Positions 18,401-25,964 of a stretch of DNA of 64,000 nucleotides are shown here, one piece after another; position 1 is the stretch's first letter, and each line of letters opens with the position of its first letter. The notes beneath the pieces are model-generated. The model did not search any database and was not told where the DNA came from. It was given only the letters and a program-made list of their open reading frames with translations. Made by a program: the position numbers and the translations under genes. The DNA is taken from the IMG/VR virus record IMGVR_UViG_3300007775_000157, positions 1-64,000 of that record; one strand, given 5' to 3'. Origin of the DNA: a virus.

Positions 18401-18838
18401 CAGATAGGTAAAAATGTCTACCTTGAATTTTCACCAATAATCGATCCTTGTCCCAACTGTACATATGACACTTTTAGAAAACGATCAACTGGAATATATA
18501 TACCTGGTGGCCCAAGACCATTCGAAAGAGGAAGAAGATGTCCGTACTGCAAAGGTGAAGGATTTTTAGAAACAGAAGTCAATAAATGTATCAAGGCTTT
18601 AATCAAATGGGGTGTTTCTGCTAATCAAAATTTTGGGTTGTCTCTTTCTGAAAGAAAAGGTGTTGTAAGATTAAAAACTCTCTTAACAGATGCGGACGAT
18701 ATAGCCAGAGCAAAAACGGCGATAGTTAATCACGACATTGTCGATCAAATGAAATTACGGGTTAAATTAATTCGTGGTCCTATACCTGCTGGCTTAAGAG
18801 AAGATAGGTATGCTCTAAGTTTTTGGAAGTTGGTGTAA
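15458..18838 (+). CDS. Giant fibre-like protein with YWTD-type propeller
   Basis: In 1126 residues: three related beta domains (about 1-345) typified by NSNTVDATYPVGVRQLG and IGVRSVGNTADRRIKI; a six-unit propeller-like stretch (about 385-660) of LDL-receptor class B type repeats ('LDGSNLETVV', 'KIYFGVYG', 'LYWGERIG'); about fifteen 20-residue 'NLYI.G' repeats (665-935); and a C-terminal domain with CPNC and CPYC knuckles flanking RPFERGRR. The next gene repeats the first and last modules but lacks the propeller. It is probably a receptor-binding or whisker fibre. GAAAGG precedes ATG 15458. Confidence 0.65.
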   Translation: MSLAYYTEKFQSWTASSPGVWEQKDLSAYLPSSGDITAEILIANSNTVDATYPVGVRQLGTSTPRLVNLFKSENASAYNCVTMHSNVVSGKVESQLPTGCTAYLLGYWTGAQYVEKFYNPSISTNFNTWANLDLSAGVGSGAPIVEVICGRRESGRYIGVRSVGNTADRRIKIHQGGGLSNKYSFFQSFVKSSGTTSTIERYVQSYTSIRVPIIVTIGYWSTPPGDYIDSFDEHIYDTNNPSIWKKALVSGLSSGNVASFGCFNNDASNSVILGMRESGSVLSRNLTLCDAVASGNSVAANFHTNILSGAEFVSDTTDTIQYDFTLLGHWENLIGQIHPLNDNCALYTNGMNNSSGQLNLYMNGSLGTLVDTSADFYILGHRSTHTQNLYYSEDASKTLFRSDLQGGNSTGIITEASGAPRSISYDHTTEKIYATFSNLIDNTIIKSLNPDGSNTDLLYISGSVQAFGIALHVESGYIYFTNIAKGHVERMGIEMPSGETAYNRTDIENIVDFLSTPLEIKIDQVNDKLYYVDGISPNCKINRCDLDGSNLETVVTSDNPSQSIGGIALDILENKIYFGVYGIDPRIMVANIDGTNKEIVYSGFVDVGRQPLYLSIDYLRSQLYWGERIGHLVEKIDLDGSNHEIVITGSFTNNRIAQVLPEIKPTDMFIHGHQSSSVSGNLYLYGNEQISSSIDLIIDGIDISVDNIDLYVKGYTAENDQINLYIDGHESVLSNTNLYILGDDFASVSGGHLFVHGFDTGTSGLNLYIDGINRSLSSMELFTQAYDIINISIDLYIHAFSKLSGFVNLLTKGSDSKTNECSLFVYGIDSVANPGQNLYINGSIISNSQNDLYLYGKKLHSVSGDLYTHGISIESETIDAFITGPSGNINSCTLILSGFDVITSLVPNLYIHGVESKNDNINLFLLNSGQIISMSGNTSFLINGYVAKTLVSCPTLDATASIQIGDELIEIYQSRIDALINQIGKNVYLEFSPIIDPCPNCTYDTFRKRSTGIYIPGGPRPFERGRRCPYCKGEGFLETEVNKCIKALIKWGVSANQNFGLSLSERKGVVRLKTLLTDADDIARAKTAIVNHDIVDQMKLRVKLIRGPIPAGLREDRYALSFWKLV

Positions 18839-18839
18839 T

Positions 18840-20912
18840 ATGGGAATAGCATACTACGAAGAATCATTTACTACTTGGCCAGCTACAGACCCAAGCGGTT
18901 GGACCACCAAAGATTTATCTGCGTATCTTCCGACATACGATGATATTACGGCAGAAATAGTCATAGCAAACTCAAATACTGCCGTTGGTAGTTATAGTGT
19001 TGGGGTTAGAACCAATGGGTCAACCTTAGACAGAAGATTCAATCTTGTTCCGGCATTATCTAACGGAGGCGCTAATTGCGCCACAATGAATGTTCAGGTT
19101 ACGAGCGGTGCCATAGAATATTATGGACCATCCGGGGTCGATTTTTACCTAGTAGGATTTTGGGCCGGTCCCAAGTATGTAGAGTTAGATACCAGACTTT
19201 CTCCTAGCGGGACAAATTCTTGGCTTACAATGAATCTGTCGGATGGCGGTGTTCCTAGTGGTGCATTGACAGAAATAATGTGTGCCCAGGGATGGGGTGG
19301 TCTGTTGATGGGTAATCGATCTATCGGTAATACGATAGATAGACGTATCCGCATGGAAATAGGCAGTGATTCTTTCGAGAGATACAATACTTGGACATCC
19401 TTTGTTCAGAGTAGCGGCTATAATGCTGCGATAGAACACTATGTTCAAACATACATTTTGAACAATAAATTTTATATATTAGGATACTGGGAAGTTCCTC
19501 CCGGAGATTTTACTGATGTCTTTCAATTGGACGAAGGAAATCCAACCTCTAACAATACATGGGAGGGCGTAGACATTTCCGGTATTCCGTCTGGAGCAGT
19601 TTGCTCTTTTGTTATGACAAATAGCGACATATCGACAAGTCGTGTATTAGGCATTCGGGAATCAGGAACATCTCTTGAAAGAAAAATAGACATAAGATTT
19701 GCCAATAATGCAACATATAAACTCGCTTGTTGTATGCATGTCATATCTAATTCTCCGATAGAAGCATTTTCAGAGGCAGCTACTGGTGTTAACGATGATT
19801 TCACACTAGCTGGATATTGGGATAATTTTGCTACCGTTCCATTACAAACTACTGTGTTTGATAATGCCGATCTGTTTATTGAAGGCATGTCTATCGGGAT
19901 ATCACAACAGGTTGACCTATATATGGACGGACTTGGGTCTAGTTCTGGCATAGTCAATCTTTTCACAATAAGTCATGATACAAATAATGATAATATTAAT
20001 GCTTATGTTTCTGGATCAGTTCCAGCAGTATCTTCAAATATGAACATGTTCGTTTCTGGCCTTGGATTATTTTCTGACACTCTTAATTTGTTTGTAAATG
20101 GAGACATAATCAGGGCGAATAATATTGATTTATATCTTGATGGATTTAGTTCTAGTTCTGGCCTTACGAATATTTTTATAGAAGGTTCTGAGACACTAAA
20201 CGACAGTCTTTCTATGTATGTGTCCGGATCAGTCAATATGTCGTCTGGTGACTTGAACCTGTATTTATGCGGAGGTTCCTTTGCGTTTGCGTCTGAAAAT
20301 CTGTTTATAAGTGGTCCATTCTCCACTTCTGTATCTGGAACTTGTGACTTAATCGTTAATGGGATAGTTCCGATTCCAGGAGTCTCTTGTCCAATTTTAG
20401 ACTCCACCGCTTCAATACAAATAAAATCTAGTTTAATACAAATCTATCAGTCTAGAATAGATGCACTCATTAACCAGCTTGGGAAAAATGTTTATCTTGA
20501 ATTTGATCCAATAATAGAACCTTGTCCAAATTGTGAATTTGATACAATTAGACACAGATCAAAAGGTATATATATAGTTGGTGGTCCTGTTCCTTTTGAG
20601 AGAGGAAGAAGGTGTCCTTACTGTAAAGGAAATGGTTTGTTGGAAACTCCTGTAAATAAGTGTATAAAATGTTTGCTTAAGTGGAACCCTAGAGATGCTG
20701 AAAATCATGGAATATCTCTGTCCCAAGGGAAGGGTATCGTTCGTCTGAAAACGTATCTAACAAACGCAGACGATTTATCTAGAGCAAGAACGGCATTAGT
20801 TAATCATGATATTGTGGATCAAATGAAATTAAAAGTTAAGCTATTGGAAGGCCCTATTCCCGTAGGGTTAAGAGAAGACAGATATTGTATAAGTTTTTGG
20901 GAATTGTTATAA
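18840..20912 (+). CDS. Fibre-like protein, paralog of the preceding gene without propeller
   Basis: A 690-residue protein. The N-terminus (AYYEESFTTWPATDPSGWTT, then DLSAYLPTYDDITAEI) matches the start of the preceding protein, as do the second and third beta domains. About eight 'NLF/DLY..G' repeats follow (340-500), then the same C-terminal CPNC...CPYCKG zinc module, 'NHDIVDQMKLKVKL' and the ending 'LREDRYCISFWELL'. It starts two bases after the previous stop, so the pair is cotranslated. Tandem duplication followed by gain or loss of the propeller is the simplest reading. Confidence 0.65.
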   Translation: MGIAYYEESFTTWPATDPSGWTTKDLSAYLPTYDDITAEIVIANSNTAVGSYSVGVRTNGSTLDRRFNLVPALSNGGANCATMNVQVTSGAIEYYGPSGVDFYLVGFWAGPKYVELDTRLSPSGTNSWLTMNLSDGGVPSGALTEIMCAQGWGGLLMGNRSIGNTIDRRIRMEIGSDSFERYNTWTSFVQSSGYNAAIEHYVQTYILNNKFYILGYWEVPPGDFTDVFQLDEGNPTSNNTWEGVDISGIPSGAVCSFVMTNSDISTSRVLGIRESGTSLERKIDIRFANNATYKLACCMHVISNSPIEAFSEAATGVNDDFTLAGYWDNFATVPLQTTVFDNADLFIEGMSIGISQQVDLYMDGLGSSSGIVNLFTISHDTNNDNINAYVSGSVPAVSSNMNMFVSGLGLFSDTLNLFVNGDIIRANNIDLYLDGFSSSSGLTNIFIEGSETLNDSLSMYVSGSVNMSSGDLNLYLCGGSFAFASENLFISGPFSTSVSGTCDLIVNGIVPIPGVSCPILDSTASIQIKSSLIQIYQSRIDALINQLGKNVYLEFDPIIEPCPNCEFDTIRHRSKGIYIVGGPVPFERGRRCPYCKGNGLLETPVNKCIKCLLKWNPRDAENHGISLSQGKGIVRLKTYLTNADDLSRARTALVNHDIVDQMKLKVKLLEGPIPVGLREDRYCISFWELL

Positions 20913-21610
20913 TGACAAACTTTGGACTCGGATTAGATTTACCATCAAATTTTGATCGCCAATTAAAAAAGGGGATTAAGCAAGAGGGGTCTAAGAAATT
21001 TGCCTCAAGAGTTTTTGCAAAAGCTTCTATTATTTCTAAGGACATAGGTAATTTGTTGGTATATAAATTTGAATCTAGTATAGTAGCCAAAGCTCTTAGG
21101 GGACATAGTGCGACAGACCTTCCCGCACATCTTGGGTTATCTGATGCATTAGCTAACGCTTTCGTTGATGGTATGGCTGAACTGATCAGGTCTTCTGTTA
21201 AATTGTCTGCCCATTCCATTAATGGTCAAGTTGTTATAAACATTAAAGCCGTTGAAGACAACTGGGCGCAATATCTTAGTTTACCTGGCGCTGAATATAT
21301 TTCTCAGAAATCCGGCATAGTCATTCCTGTTGCAAAATGGTTGCTAATTGATCCTAATATAGATATAGGACAAGCATCATATGATATAGTTTTTCTGGGT
21401 GAGTCAACGAAATTTGACGCAAGAATCAGAAAAGTATCTAGAAGTGGGAGAGCTATTATGGTAGATTTAGAAACGCTTGGCGGAAGTGGAGGGTATGTTC
21501 TTCCTAATATCATATCCGGCCAAACCGGAGAGAATTTTATAGAATACACACTTCGACAGCCAAGAGTATCAAGCGAAGCTGTTCAGTTTTTACTTAAGAG
21601 GGTGAAATAA
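20912..21610 (+). CDS. Tail/neck-region protein, unknown
   Basis: A 232-residue protein. The ATG at 20912 shares its A with the previous TAA; a TTG at 20885 would lengthen it but is inside the upstream gene, so ATG is preferred. N-terminal half is helical and basic (FDRQLKKGIKQEGSKK), C-terminal half beta-rich, ending FIEYTLRQPRVSSEAVQFLL. Overlap with the next gene (TAATG at 21608) shows tight coupling. Position just before the tube gene suggests a tail completion or neck protein; no motif confirms it. Confidence 0.5.
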   Translation: MTNFGLGLDLPSNFDRQLKKGIKQEGSKKFASRVFAKASIISKDIGNLLVYKFESSIVAKALRGHSATDLPAHLGLSDALANAFVDGMAELIRSSVKLSAHSINGQVVINIKAVEDNWAQYLSLPGAEYISQKSGIVIPVAKWLLIDPNIDIGQASYDIVFLGESTKFDARIRKVSRSGRAIMVDLETLGGSGGYVLPNIISGQTGENFIEYTLRQPRVSSEAVQFLLKRVK

Positions 21611-22542
21611 TGGCTATAAATTTTAAAGGCACAAATATTGGTGGTTTCGGAGGTTATGAATTAACAGATCAGCTTCTATACAACCTAAAATGGTTTTTAG
21701 ACTGGGGCTTAGCCAATAGAGGTGCATTTGGCATATATGAATATGATTCCGAAAGTTATTTCGATGACGACGAATCCAGACTACATCCGGTGATAGATGA
21801 AAGATACACCTACGGACAGGTGTGGGAAGGAGCAGGACGTGAATGGGTCTGGGAAAGTGGCGTCACCCTTGGGAGCGGAACTGCTGATCCATTCCGTGTT
21901 TCCGGTGTTTATGTCGGAGGAAGCTTCGTACCGATATCTGATACGGGAATTTACAGACATCATATAGATTATCTGAATGGTAGAGTAATCTTTGACGAGC
22001 CACAAAATGACTCTGAAGATATCAGAGCGGAATACAGTAGACGATCTGTTCACGTTAGTTTTGCAGACAATAAAGACTTTAGGAGATTAATGCTGGAAGC
22101 CGTAGAAGAATTCTTGTCAGATAATTCTCCGTCTGGCACTCCCGCCAGAGAACATCAGATTTGGTTGCCGAGTATCTTTATCGAAATTAGGAAAGGGAGT
22201 CAGAGAGGGTTACAGCTTGGTGGTGGACAAACTAAGATAAAGGATGTTGTTTTTCATATTTTCGCAGACAATCCACAAGACAGGAATCTTTTGATGGACT
22301 GGCTAGATTATCAGAGTAGGAGTACCTTCTGGATGGCAGACCTAAATACGATAACATTTCCTTTTGATCAATATGGAGACATAGTATCTGGAACGACTAA
22401 TTGGCCAAACATGGTAGCATCTAACCCGTGGAAAAAATTACGAGTGATAGAAAGTAATTCAGAGACAATTAACTCTTTAAACTCTCAGTTGTTTAGGGCT
22501 AGAGTAACCTATAGGGTTGAGATAGATTTTGGTGGAATTTAA
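21610..22542 (+). CDS. Tail-region structural protein, unknown
   Basis: A 310-residue protein with many aromatic residues (YELTDQLLYNLKWFLDWGL; REWVWESGVTLG) and mixed beta/alpha pattern, ending in strands RARVTYRVEIDFGGI. The region QIWLPSIFIEIRKGSQRG with KDVVFHIFADNPQDRNLL looks like a tail-terminator or head-closure fold, but I cannot place it in a named family. It is translationally coupled to the upstream gene and ends just before the promoter of the tube gene. Confidence 0.5.
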   Translation: MAINFKGTNIGGFGGYELTDQLLYNLKWFLDWGLANRGAFGIYEYDSESYFDDDESRLHPVIDERYTYGQVWEGAGREWVWESGVTLGSGTADPFRVSGVYVGGSFVPISDTGIYRHHIDYLNGRVIFDEPQNDSEDIRAEYSRRSVHVSFADNKDFRRLMLEAVEEFLSDNSPSGTPAREHQIWLPSIFIEIRKGSQRGLQLGGGQTKIKDVVFHIFADNPQDRNLLMDWLDYQSRSTFWMADLNTITFPFDQYGDIVSGTTNWPNMVASNPWKKLRVIESNSETINSLNSQLFRARVTYRVEIDFGGI

Positions 22543-22554
22543 TTGGTGTATAAT
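22543..22554 (+). promoter_or_regulatory. Extended -10 promoter (TTGGTGTATAAT)
   Basis: Starts immediately at the preceding stop codon and lies 60 bases before ATG 22614. With the terminator at 23754 it frames the tube gene as a single-gene transcript. Confidence 0.65.
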
Positions 22555-22613
22555 ATTGTGACAATGGACAGAATTGGACAGAAAAGATTTATATTGAAAG
22601 GTTAGTGATATAA

Positions 22614-23729
22614 ATGGCTCAGAACCGTATATTTTATGCGATACAAGCACTAGGTTTTGCTCCGCATGAGCAATTATGCCCGTTGGATGCAGGCAATCTG
22701 CATACCGGATCGGGTACTCATCCGTCAGGCTTTATAACAGCCCATGGCGTTCAAAGTGTTGGACTCAACACGACTTTTAATCTAGAACAGATATTTGAAT
22801 TGGGTCAATTAGAGCTTTACGAAAACATTGAAGGTATTCCCGACATAGAAGTAACCTTGCAAAAGGTTCTTGACGGATATCCTCTATTATATCATTTGGC
22901 TACACCGAATGCAACGTCCGCGACTCTTGTTGGACGATCTAATGAAAGATGTTATGCCGCTCTCAACATTTATCCAGATACCAACGATAATGCATCGGGA
23001 ACCCCTTTGCAGTCTGTAGGCATGTCTGGTATGTACGTTTCTACTCTGACGTATACGCTGAACGTAGAAGGCAGTTCTACCGAAGATGTTACTCTTGTTG
23101 GTAACGATAAAGAGTGGATAGCCAGTGGGTTAAATCACTTCGCACCAAGTGTTTTTGATGGTTCCGACGAACCTCTATCTATTACTACGTCTGGTGGAGT
23201 AGCCCAGAGAGAGAATATTCTGATGGGTAGCGGAGTTTCTATGGGAAGCGACGGTACTATTACAGGGGTTAGCGGGAGTCTGTTCCCGGTTGCTATAGAT
23301 GGCATAGATGCCAATGGACATAATCTTGATTCGGGTGACGGATCATTTAGTGCCCACCTTCAAACTATTACTATTAGCACGGACCTTGGCAGAGACGAAT
23401 TATACGAACTCGGCCGTAGAGGCCCTTATCATAGATTTGTTTCATTCCCCGTTGAAGTTACTTGCGCGATAGACTCAACTTCTTCGGAAGGCGACTTAAT
23501 TGATGCCTTGGCTGATCCGCCAGGAGGCACTAATTTGTCTAACGAGAAGATTTTTGTTTGGGTGGAAGAAGGTACTCGTATTAATCTTGGAGCAAAGAAT
23601 AAGTTGGCTTCCGTGACCTACGGAGGCGGCGATGCAGGTGGAGGAAACGTGACAGTTACATATAATTATTCAAACTTTAATAGCTTAAAGGTCACTCACG
23701 TCCAAGACCCTGCTGGTTTGGCAACATAG
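22614..23729 (+). CDS. Major tail (tube) protein, probable
   Basis: A 371-residue beta-rich protein starting MAQNRIFYAIQALGFAPHE. Repeated strands such as VQSVGLNTTFNLEQIFELGQ and the later LQTITISTDLGRDELYELGR look like two copies of a tube-protein half, as expected for a fold shared by tail tubes. FPVEVTCAID and VTYGGGDAGGGNVTVTYNY complete the second half. Its own promoter and strong terminator imply high expression. No sheath gene is next to it, which argues for a non-contractile tail. The call is from context and fold pattern. Confidence 0.65.
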   Translation: MAQNRIFYAIQALGFAPHEQLCPLDAGNLHTGSGTHPSGFITAHGVQSVGLNTTFNLEQIFELGQLELYENIEGIPDIEVTLQKVLDGYPLLYHLATPNATSATLVGRSNERCYAALNIYPDTNDNASGTPLQSVGMSGMYVSTLTYTLNVEGSSTEDVTLVGNDKEWIASGLNHFAPSVFDGSDEPLSITTSGGVAQRENILMGSGVSMGSDGTITGVSGSLFPVAIDGIDANGHNLDSGDGSFSAHLQTITISTDLGRDELYELGRRGPYHRFVSFPVEVTCAIDSTSSEGDLIDALADPPGGTNLSNEKIFVWVEEGTRINLGAKNKLASVTYGGGDAGGGNVTVTYNYSNFNSLKVTHVQDPAGLAT

Positions 23730-23753
23730 AGATCATAATATAAGCAGATTATG

Positions 23754-23789
23754 AATCGGGGTAGTTTTCGGACTATCCCGATTTTTTTT
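23754..23789 (+). terminator. Rho-independent terminator after tail tube gene
   Basis: A 12-bp stem AATCGGGGTAGT / ACTATCCCGATT with one G-U pair, six-base loop, and a run of eight T. Confidence 0.92.
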
Positions 23790-23820
23790 ATTTTCAACTA
23801 GAACCATCTTAGTCTTTTAT

Positions 23821-23828
23821 CGTATAAT
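23821..23828 (+). promoter_or_regulatory. -10 promoter (CGTATAAT)
   Basis: CGTATAAT, preceded by TTTTAT. It matches the sites at 25258 and, on the minus strand, 60909, and lacks the TGTG element of the late-type class. Drives the accessory region. Confidence 0.45.
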
Positions 23829-23850
23829 CACAGTAAACGATTTGAATCAC

Positions 23851-24030
23851 ATGGGTAGAAGTATTTTAGTTAGTGGAAAGGCGACAGAATTAGGCAAGAT
23901 TATTGCAAATATTATTCAGATCGAATGTTATGATTCGTCTTCTGATAATTTTTCTTGTAAAAAAATCGTGGACCCGCTAGAGTCAGAAAAGAAACGAATC
24001 GACGATAATCTTAGAAGTGTTTTTGGGTAA
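23851..24030 (+). CDS. Short protein with DNLRSVFG C-terminus
   Basis: A 59-residue protein starting at ATG 23851 (a TTG three codons earlier is possible). It has no strong ribosome site. No domain is recognised. Its last residues, DDNLRSVFG, nearly repeat the end of the next gene (NDNLRSVFG), while the rest of the two proteins differs. That shared tail is the only clue to function and suggests a docking or sorting peptide. Confidence 0.5.
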   Translation: MGRSILVSGKATELGKIIANIIQIECYDSSSDNFSCKKIVDPLESEKKRIDDNLRSVFG

Positions 24031-24039
24031 GGAGTGTGT

Positions 24040-24498
24040 ATGAATATAACAAACACCCACCAATACTATGACAGAAGATGTAATCTACCATTCAACATAT
24101 TTTTGTATTACCGAGACAAGCAAGGGTATCGTCTATCACACAATCTGCGTCTTTCTATAGAAGACACAATAAGATTAACTAAATTTTTAAATAAAGACGA
24201 AAAAATCTCTTCGGAAACAATCATGATAAAATCAGATAATATTTTGTATTATTTTTCGTGGGACACAAATTATAATTATGTATTAATTACCACCATACCG
24301 GCTGGTATTTCTGTTTATCACCAAAGAGATAGATTTGAGTTATATGGTTTAACGGCAAAAGAGTTGTGTCGTCTTTTGTTGGTAAATTTATCAATCGAGA
24401 ATCTATATGAAAATACTACTGACGAAAATGCACAGACCAATTTTGCCGAAATGATAAAAAATAAAATGAACGACAATTTAAGGAGTGTTTTTGGATGA
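24040..24498 (+). CDS. Unknown accessory protein with DNLRSVFG C-terminus
   Basis: A 152-residue protein starting at ATG 24040, six bases after AAGGAG; a GTG at 24034 would put the ribosome site inside the gene. It is rich in Tyr, Asn and Leu with likely mixed alpha/beta structure (IFLYYRDKQGYRLSHNLRLS, YYFSWDTNYNYVLITTIPAG). No known motif. It ends NDNLRSVFG like the preceding protein, and its TGA overlaps the next ATG. Confidence 0.55.
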   Translation: MNITNTHQYYDRRCNLPFNIFLYYRDKQGYRLSHNLRLSIEDTIRLTKFLNKDEKISSETIMIKSDNILYYFSWDTNYNYVLITTIPAGISVYHQRDRFELYGLTAKELCRLLLVNLSIENLYENTTDENAQTNFAEMIKNKMNDNLRSVFG

Positions 24499-24812
24499 GA
24501 AAAATAGGTAGTTTCAAAACATCTCTTGGTCTTGTGACCATAGCTTTCGATACGAATGATTTAGTAGAACAAAAAATCAGAGGATTATGGTGCGAACGTA
24601 GAACATTTTTGTGTACCACCAAATTTGAATGGCTAGCAGGCAAGGAACATATTAAGTCCCTGTATGATGTAGGACTTTTCCACGAAGGCGAAATTGCCAT
24701 CATAGCAGATGAAGACTTTTGGTTACAATTGAGTTGCGAGATTCTTATCATGGATCACCAGAATATTTACTTAATTTTGATGGATAAGGTTTGGAAATTG
24801 TGTATAATATAG
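24495..24812 (+). CDS. Unknown accessory protein
   Basis: A 105-residue protein coupled to the previous gene by ATGA overlap. Sequence is hydrophobic/acidic with two Cys and several Trp (FEWLAGKEHIKSLYDVG; DEDFWLQLSCEILIMDHQ). It lacks the NLRSVFG tail of its two neighbours. A late-type promoter is embedded in its last codons. No function can be assigned. Confidence 0.5.
   Translation: MRKIGSFKTSLGLVTIAFDTNDLVEQKIRGLWCERRTFLCTTKFEWLAGKEHIKSLYDVGLFHEGEIAIIADEDFWLQLSCEILIMDHQNIYLILMDKVWKLCII
24798..24808 (+). promoter_or_regulatory. Extended -10 promoter (TTGTGTATAAT) of the small RNA
   Basis: TTGTGTATAAT inside the last codons of the preceding gene, 80 bases before a strong terminator stem. 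No open reading frame with a ribosome site lies between. Confidence 0.6.
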
Positions 24813-24814
24813 TA

Positions 24815-24914
24815 GACAACGAAAGCAAGCAGACGCCGAATTCGTTTAGTTGCGCCACCTTGCCGGAGTTCGTTACCTTAGTGACCTGGGGGCTATGAAC
24901 TAGCCCCCTTTTTT
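24815..24914 (+). ncRNA. Candidate small non-coding RNA, about 100 nt
   Basis: Bounded by the extended -10 at 24798 and the terminator at 24888, with no usable reading frame. Visible pairings: GCAAG (24825-24829) with CTTGC (24859-24863); GTTAC (24872-24876) with GTGAC (24881-24885) around a CTTA loop; AACGAA (24818-24823) could pair with either of two TTCGTT copies (24841-24846 or 24869-24874), which suggests alternative folds. I do not recognise a known RNA family. It could regulate phage or host mRNAs, bind a protein, or be the leader of the membrane gene at 24927 if the terminator is regulated. Confidence 0.6.
24888..24914 (+). terminator. Rho-independent terminator of the small RNA
   Basis: Perfect 8-bp stem GGGGGCTA / TAGCCCCC, five-base loop TGAAC, then six T. 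Confidence 0.92.
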
Positions 24915-24926
24915 CATGGAACCGGC

Positions 24927-25253
24927 ATGAACAGAAAATGGTCCGTTATCATACCGTCTATTGTGTTCCTCGCATCAGTCTTCGATTTAATAGTTACACT
25001 CAAGGCCGAAAGAATATACGAACATTTCTATGAAGCTAATCCTGTCGTAAGATATGTATGGCAGGAATGTGGAGACGATGGAATTATAATATTTAAGATG
25101 ACACTCACTTTGTTGTCCTGCTTTGCTTCTTGGTATGTTCTATTTTACAAGAATAATATTTGGCAAATTTTCGTTGCTATTTTTGATTTATCGATTTCTT
25201 TTACTCTCATTCTTTGGTGGATTATTTGGTTTTTTTTAAACACGCCTCTATAA
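24927..25253 (+). CDS. Small membrane protein, DUF5658-like
   Basis: A 108-residue protein with three likely transmembrane segments: about 7-25 (VIIPSIVFLASVFDLIVTL), 54-72 (IIIFKMTLTLLSCFASWYVL) and 79-103. Between the first two is FYEANPVVRYVWQECG, like the 'EANPLMR.L...G' signature of DUF5658 proteins, whose function is unknown. The ribosome site is weak. It follows a strong terminator by only 12 bases, so either read-through or a hidden promoter must express it. A role in the host inner membrane, for example in superinfection control, is possible but not shown. Confidence 0.6.
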   Translation: MNRKWSVIIPSIVFLASVFDLIVTLKAERIYEHFYEANPVVRYVWQECGDDGIIIFKMTLTLLSCFASWYVLFYKNNIWQIFVAIFDLSISFTLILWWIIWFFLNTPL

Positions 25254-25257
25254 GATT

Positions 25258-25265
25258 CGTATAAT
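25258..25265 (+). promoter_or_regulatory. -10 promoter (CGTATAAT)
   Basis: TTCGTATAAT, 45 bases before ATG 25310. Same form as the sites at 23821 and 60909(-). Confidence 0.45.
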
Positions 25266-25309
25266 GATGTGTCGTCTATTATTGCGGAAGAACACAAAAG
25301 GAAAACTGA

Positions 25310-25627
25310 ATGAAAAATGAAGTAAGTGACAGGTTTGTAGATTCTACGGCAGAAACAATAAAATTCGAAAAAGATATTCCGGCACGCTTATTGAAAGGTT
25401 GTACCTTTAGACATTATGGAATCAATGACCCATCGGGACTTTGTGATGGTGGAGATTATATTGATGAGGTGCAAATAAGGATAGACGACGACCATGGCAG
25501 TGTATATGTTAGTGTTAGGCCGAATGAACGCGGAGATTGGTGGTATCTTAAGTTGTCATGGGAAGATTTTGCTAAATGGTTTACTAATTGTGTCAAAAAA
25601 CACAAGCTTTCTGTTAAGGTAGATTAA
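25310..25627 (+). CDS. Unknown accessory protein
   Basis: A 105-residue soluble protein with an acidic, Asp/Gly-rich centre (YGINDPSGLCDGGDYIDEV) and a beta-rich part (GSVYVSVRPNERGDWWYLKL) ending in a basic helix. No motif I can name. It begins the transcript that leads into the first RNA ligase, so it may belong to the early accessory set. Confidence 0.5.
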   Translation: MKNEVSDRFVDSTAETIKFEKDIPARLLKGCTFRHYGINDPSGLCDGGDYIDEVQIRIDDDHGSVYVSVRPNERGDWWYLKLSWEDFAKWFTNCVKKHKLSVKVD

Positions 25628-25655
25628 GTTGCACATCACAAGATTGGAGATATAA

Positions 25656-25964
25656 ATGACAATAGAAGATGCTAAAAGAAAAGTAGACGAAATTATTAGG
25701 TCGAGTGGAACAACACATCCAAAGATTTCAGTAGTGCAATTGGCTGGTATAGTTAAATATCTTATAGGCGCACTAGATAGAATCAAAATGCCGAAAACGA
25801 CTGTGCTTAGTACGCTTCCATATGACAAGGTTGAAATTGATCCACAAAATCAACTTAATAGAACTCCACCTTTGACCCCAGATAGAAAAAGATATTTTGA
25901 TCAACCAAACAAGGATGGAAAAGAGGAAAATCCACTTCCTCCGATCCCACCGGAGACAGAATAA
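25656..25964 (+). CDS. Unknown accessory protein with proline-rich tail
   Basis: A 102-residue protein. Residues 1-45 are helical (MTIEDAKRKVDEIIRSSG, VQLAGIVKYLIGALDRI); the second half is polar with prolines, ending NPLPPIPPETE, and is probably disordered. Its TAA shares an A with the ligase ATG (TAATG), so the two are coupled. GGAG precedes ATG 25656. It could be a partner of the ligase, from coupling only. Confidence 0.5.
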   Translation: MTIEDAKRKVDEIIRSSGTTHPKISVVQLAGIVKYLIGALDRIKMPKTTVLSTLPYDKVEIDPQNQLNRTPPLTPDRKRYFDQPNKDGKEENPLPPIPPETE

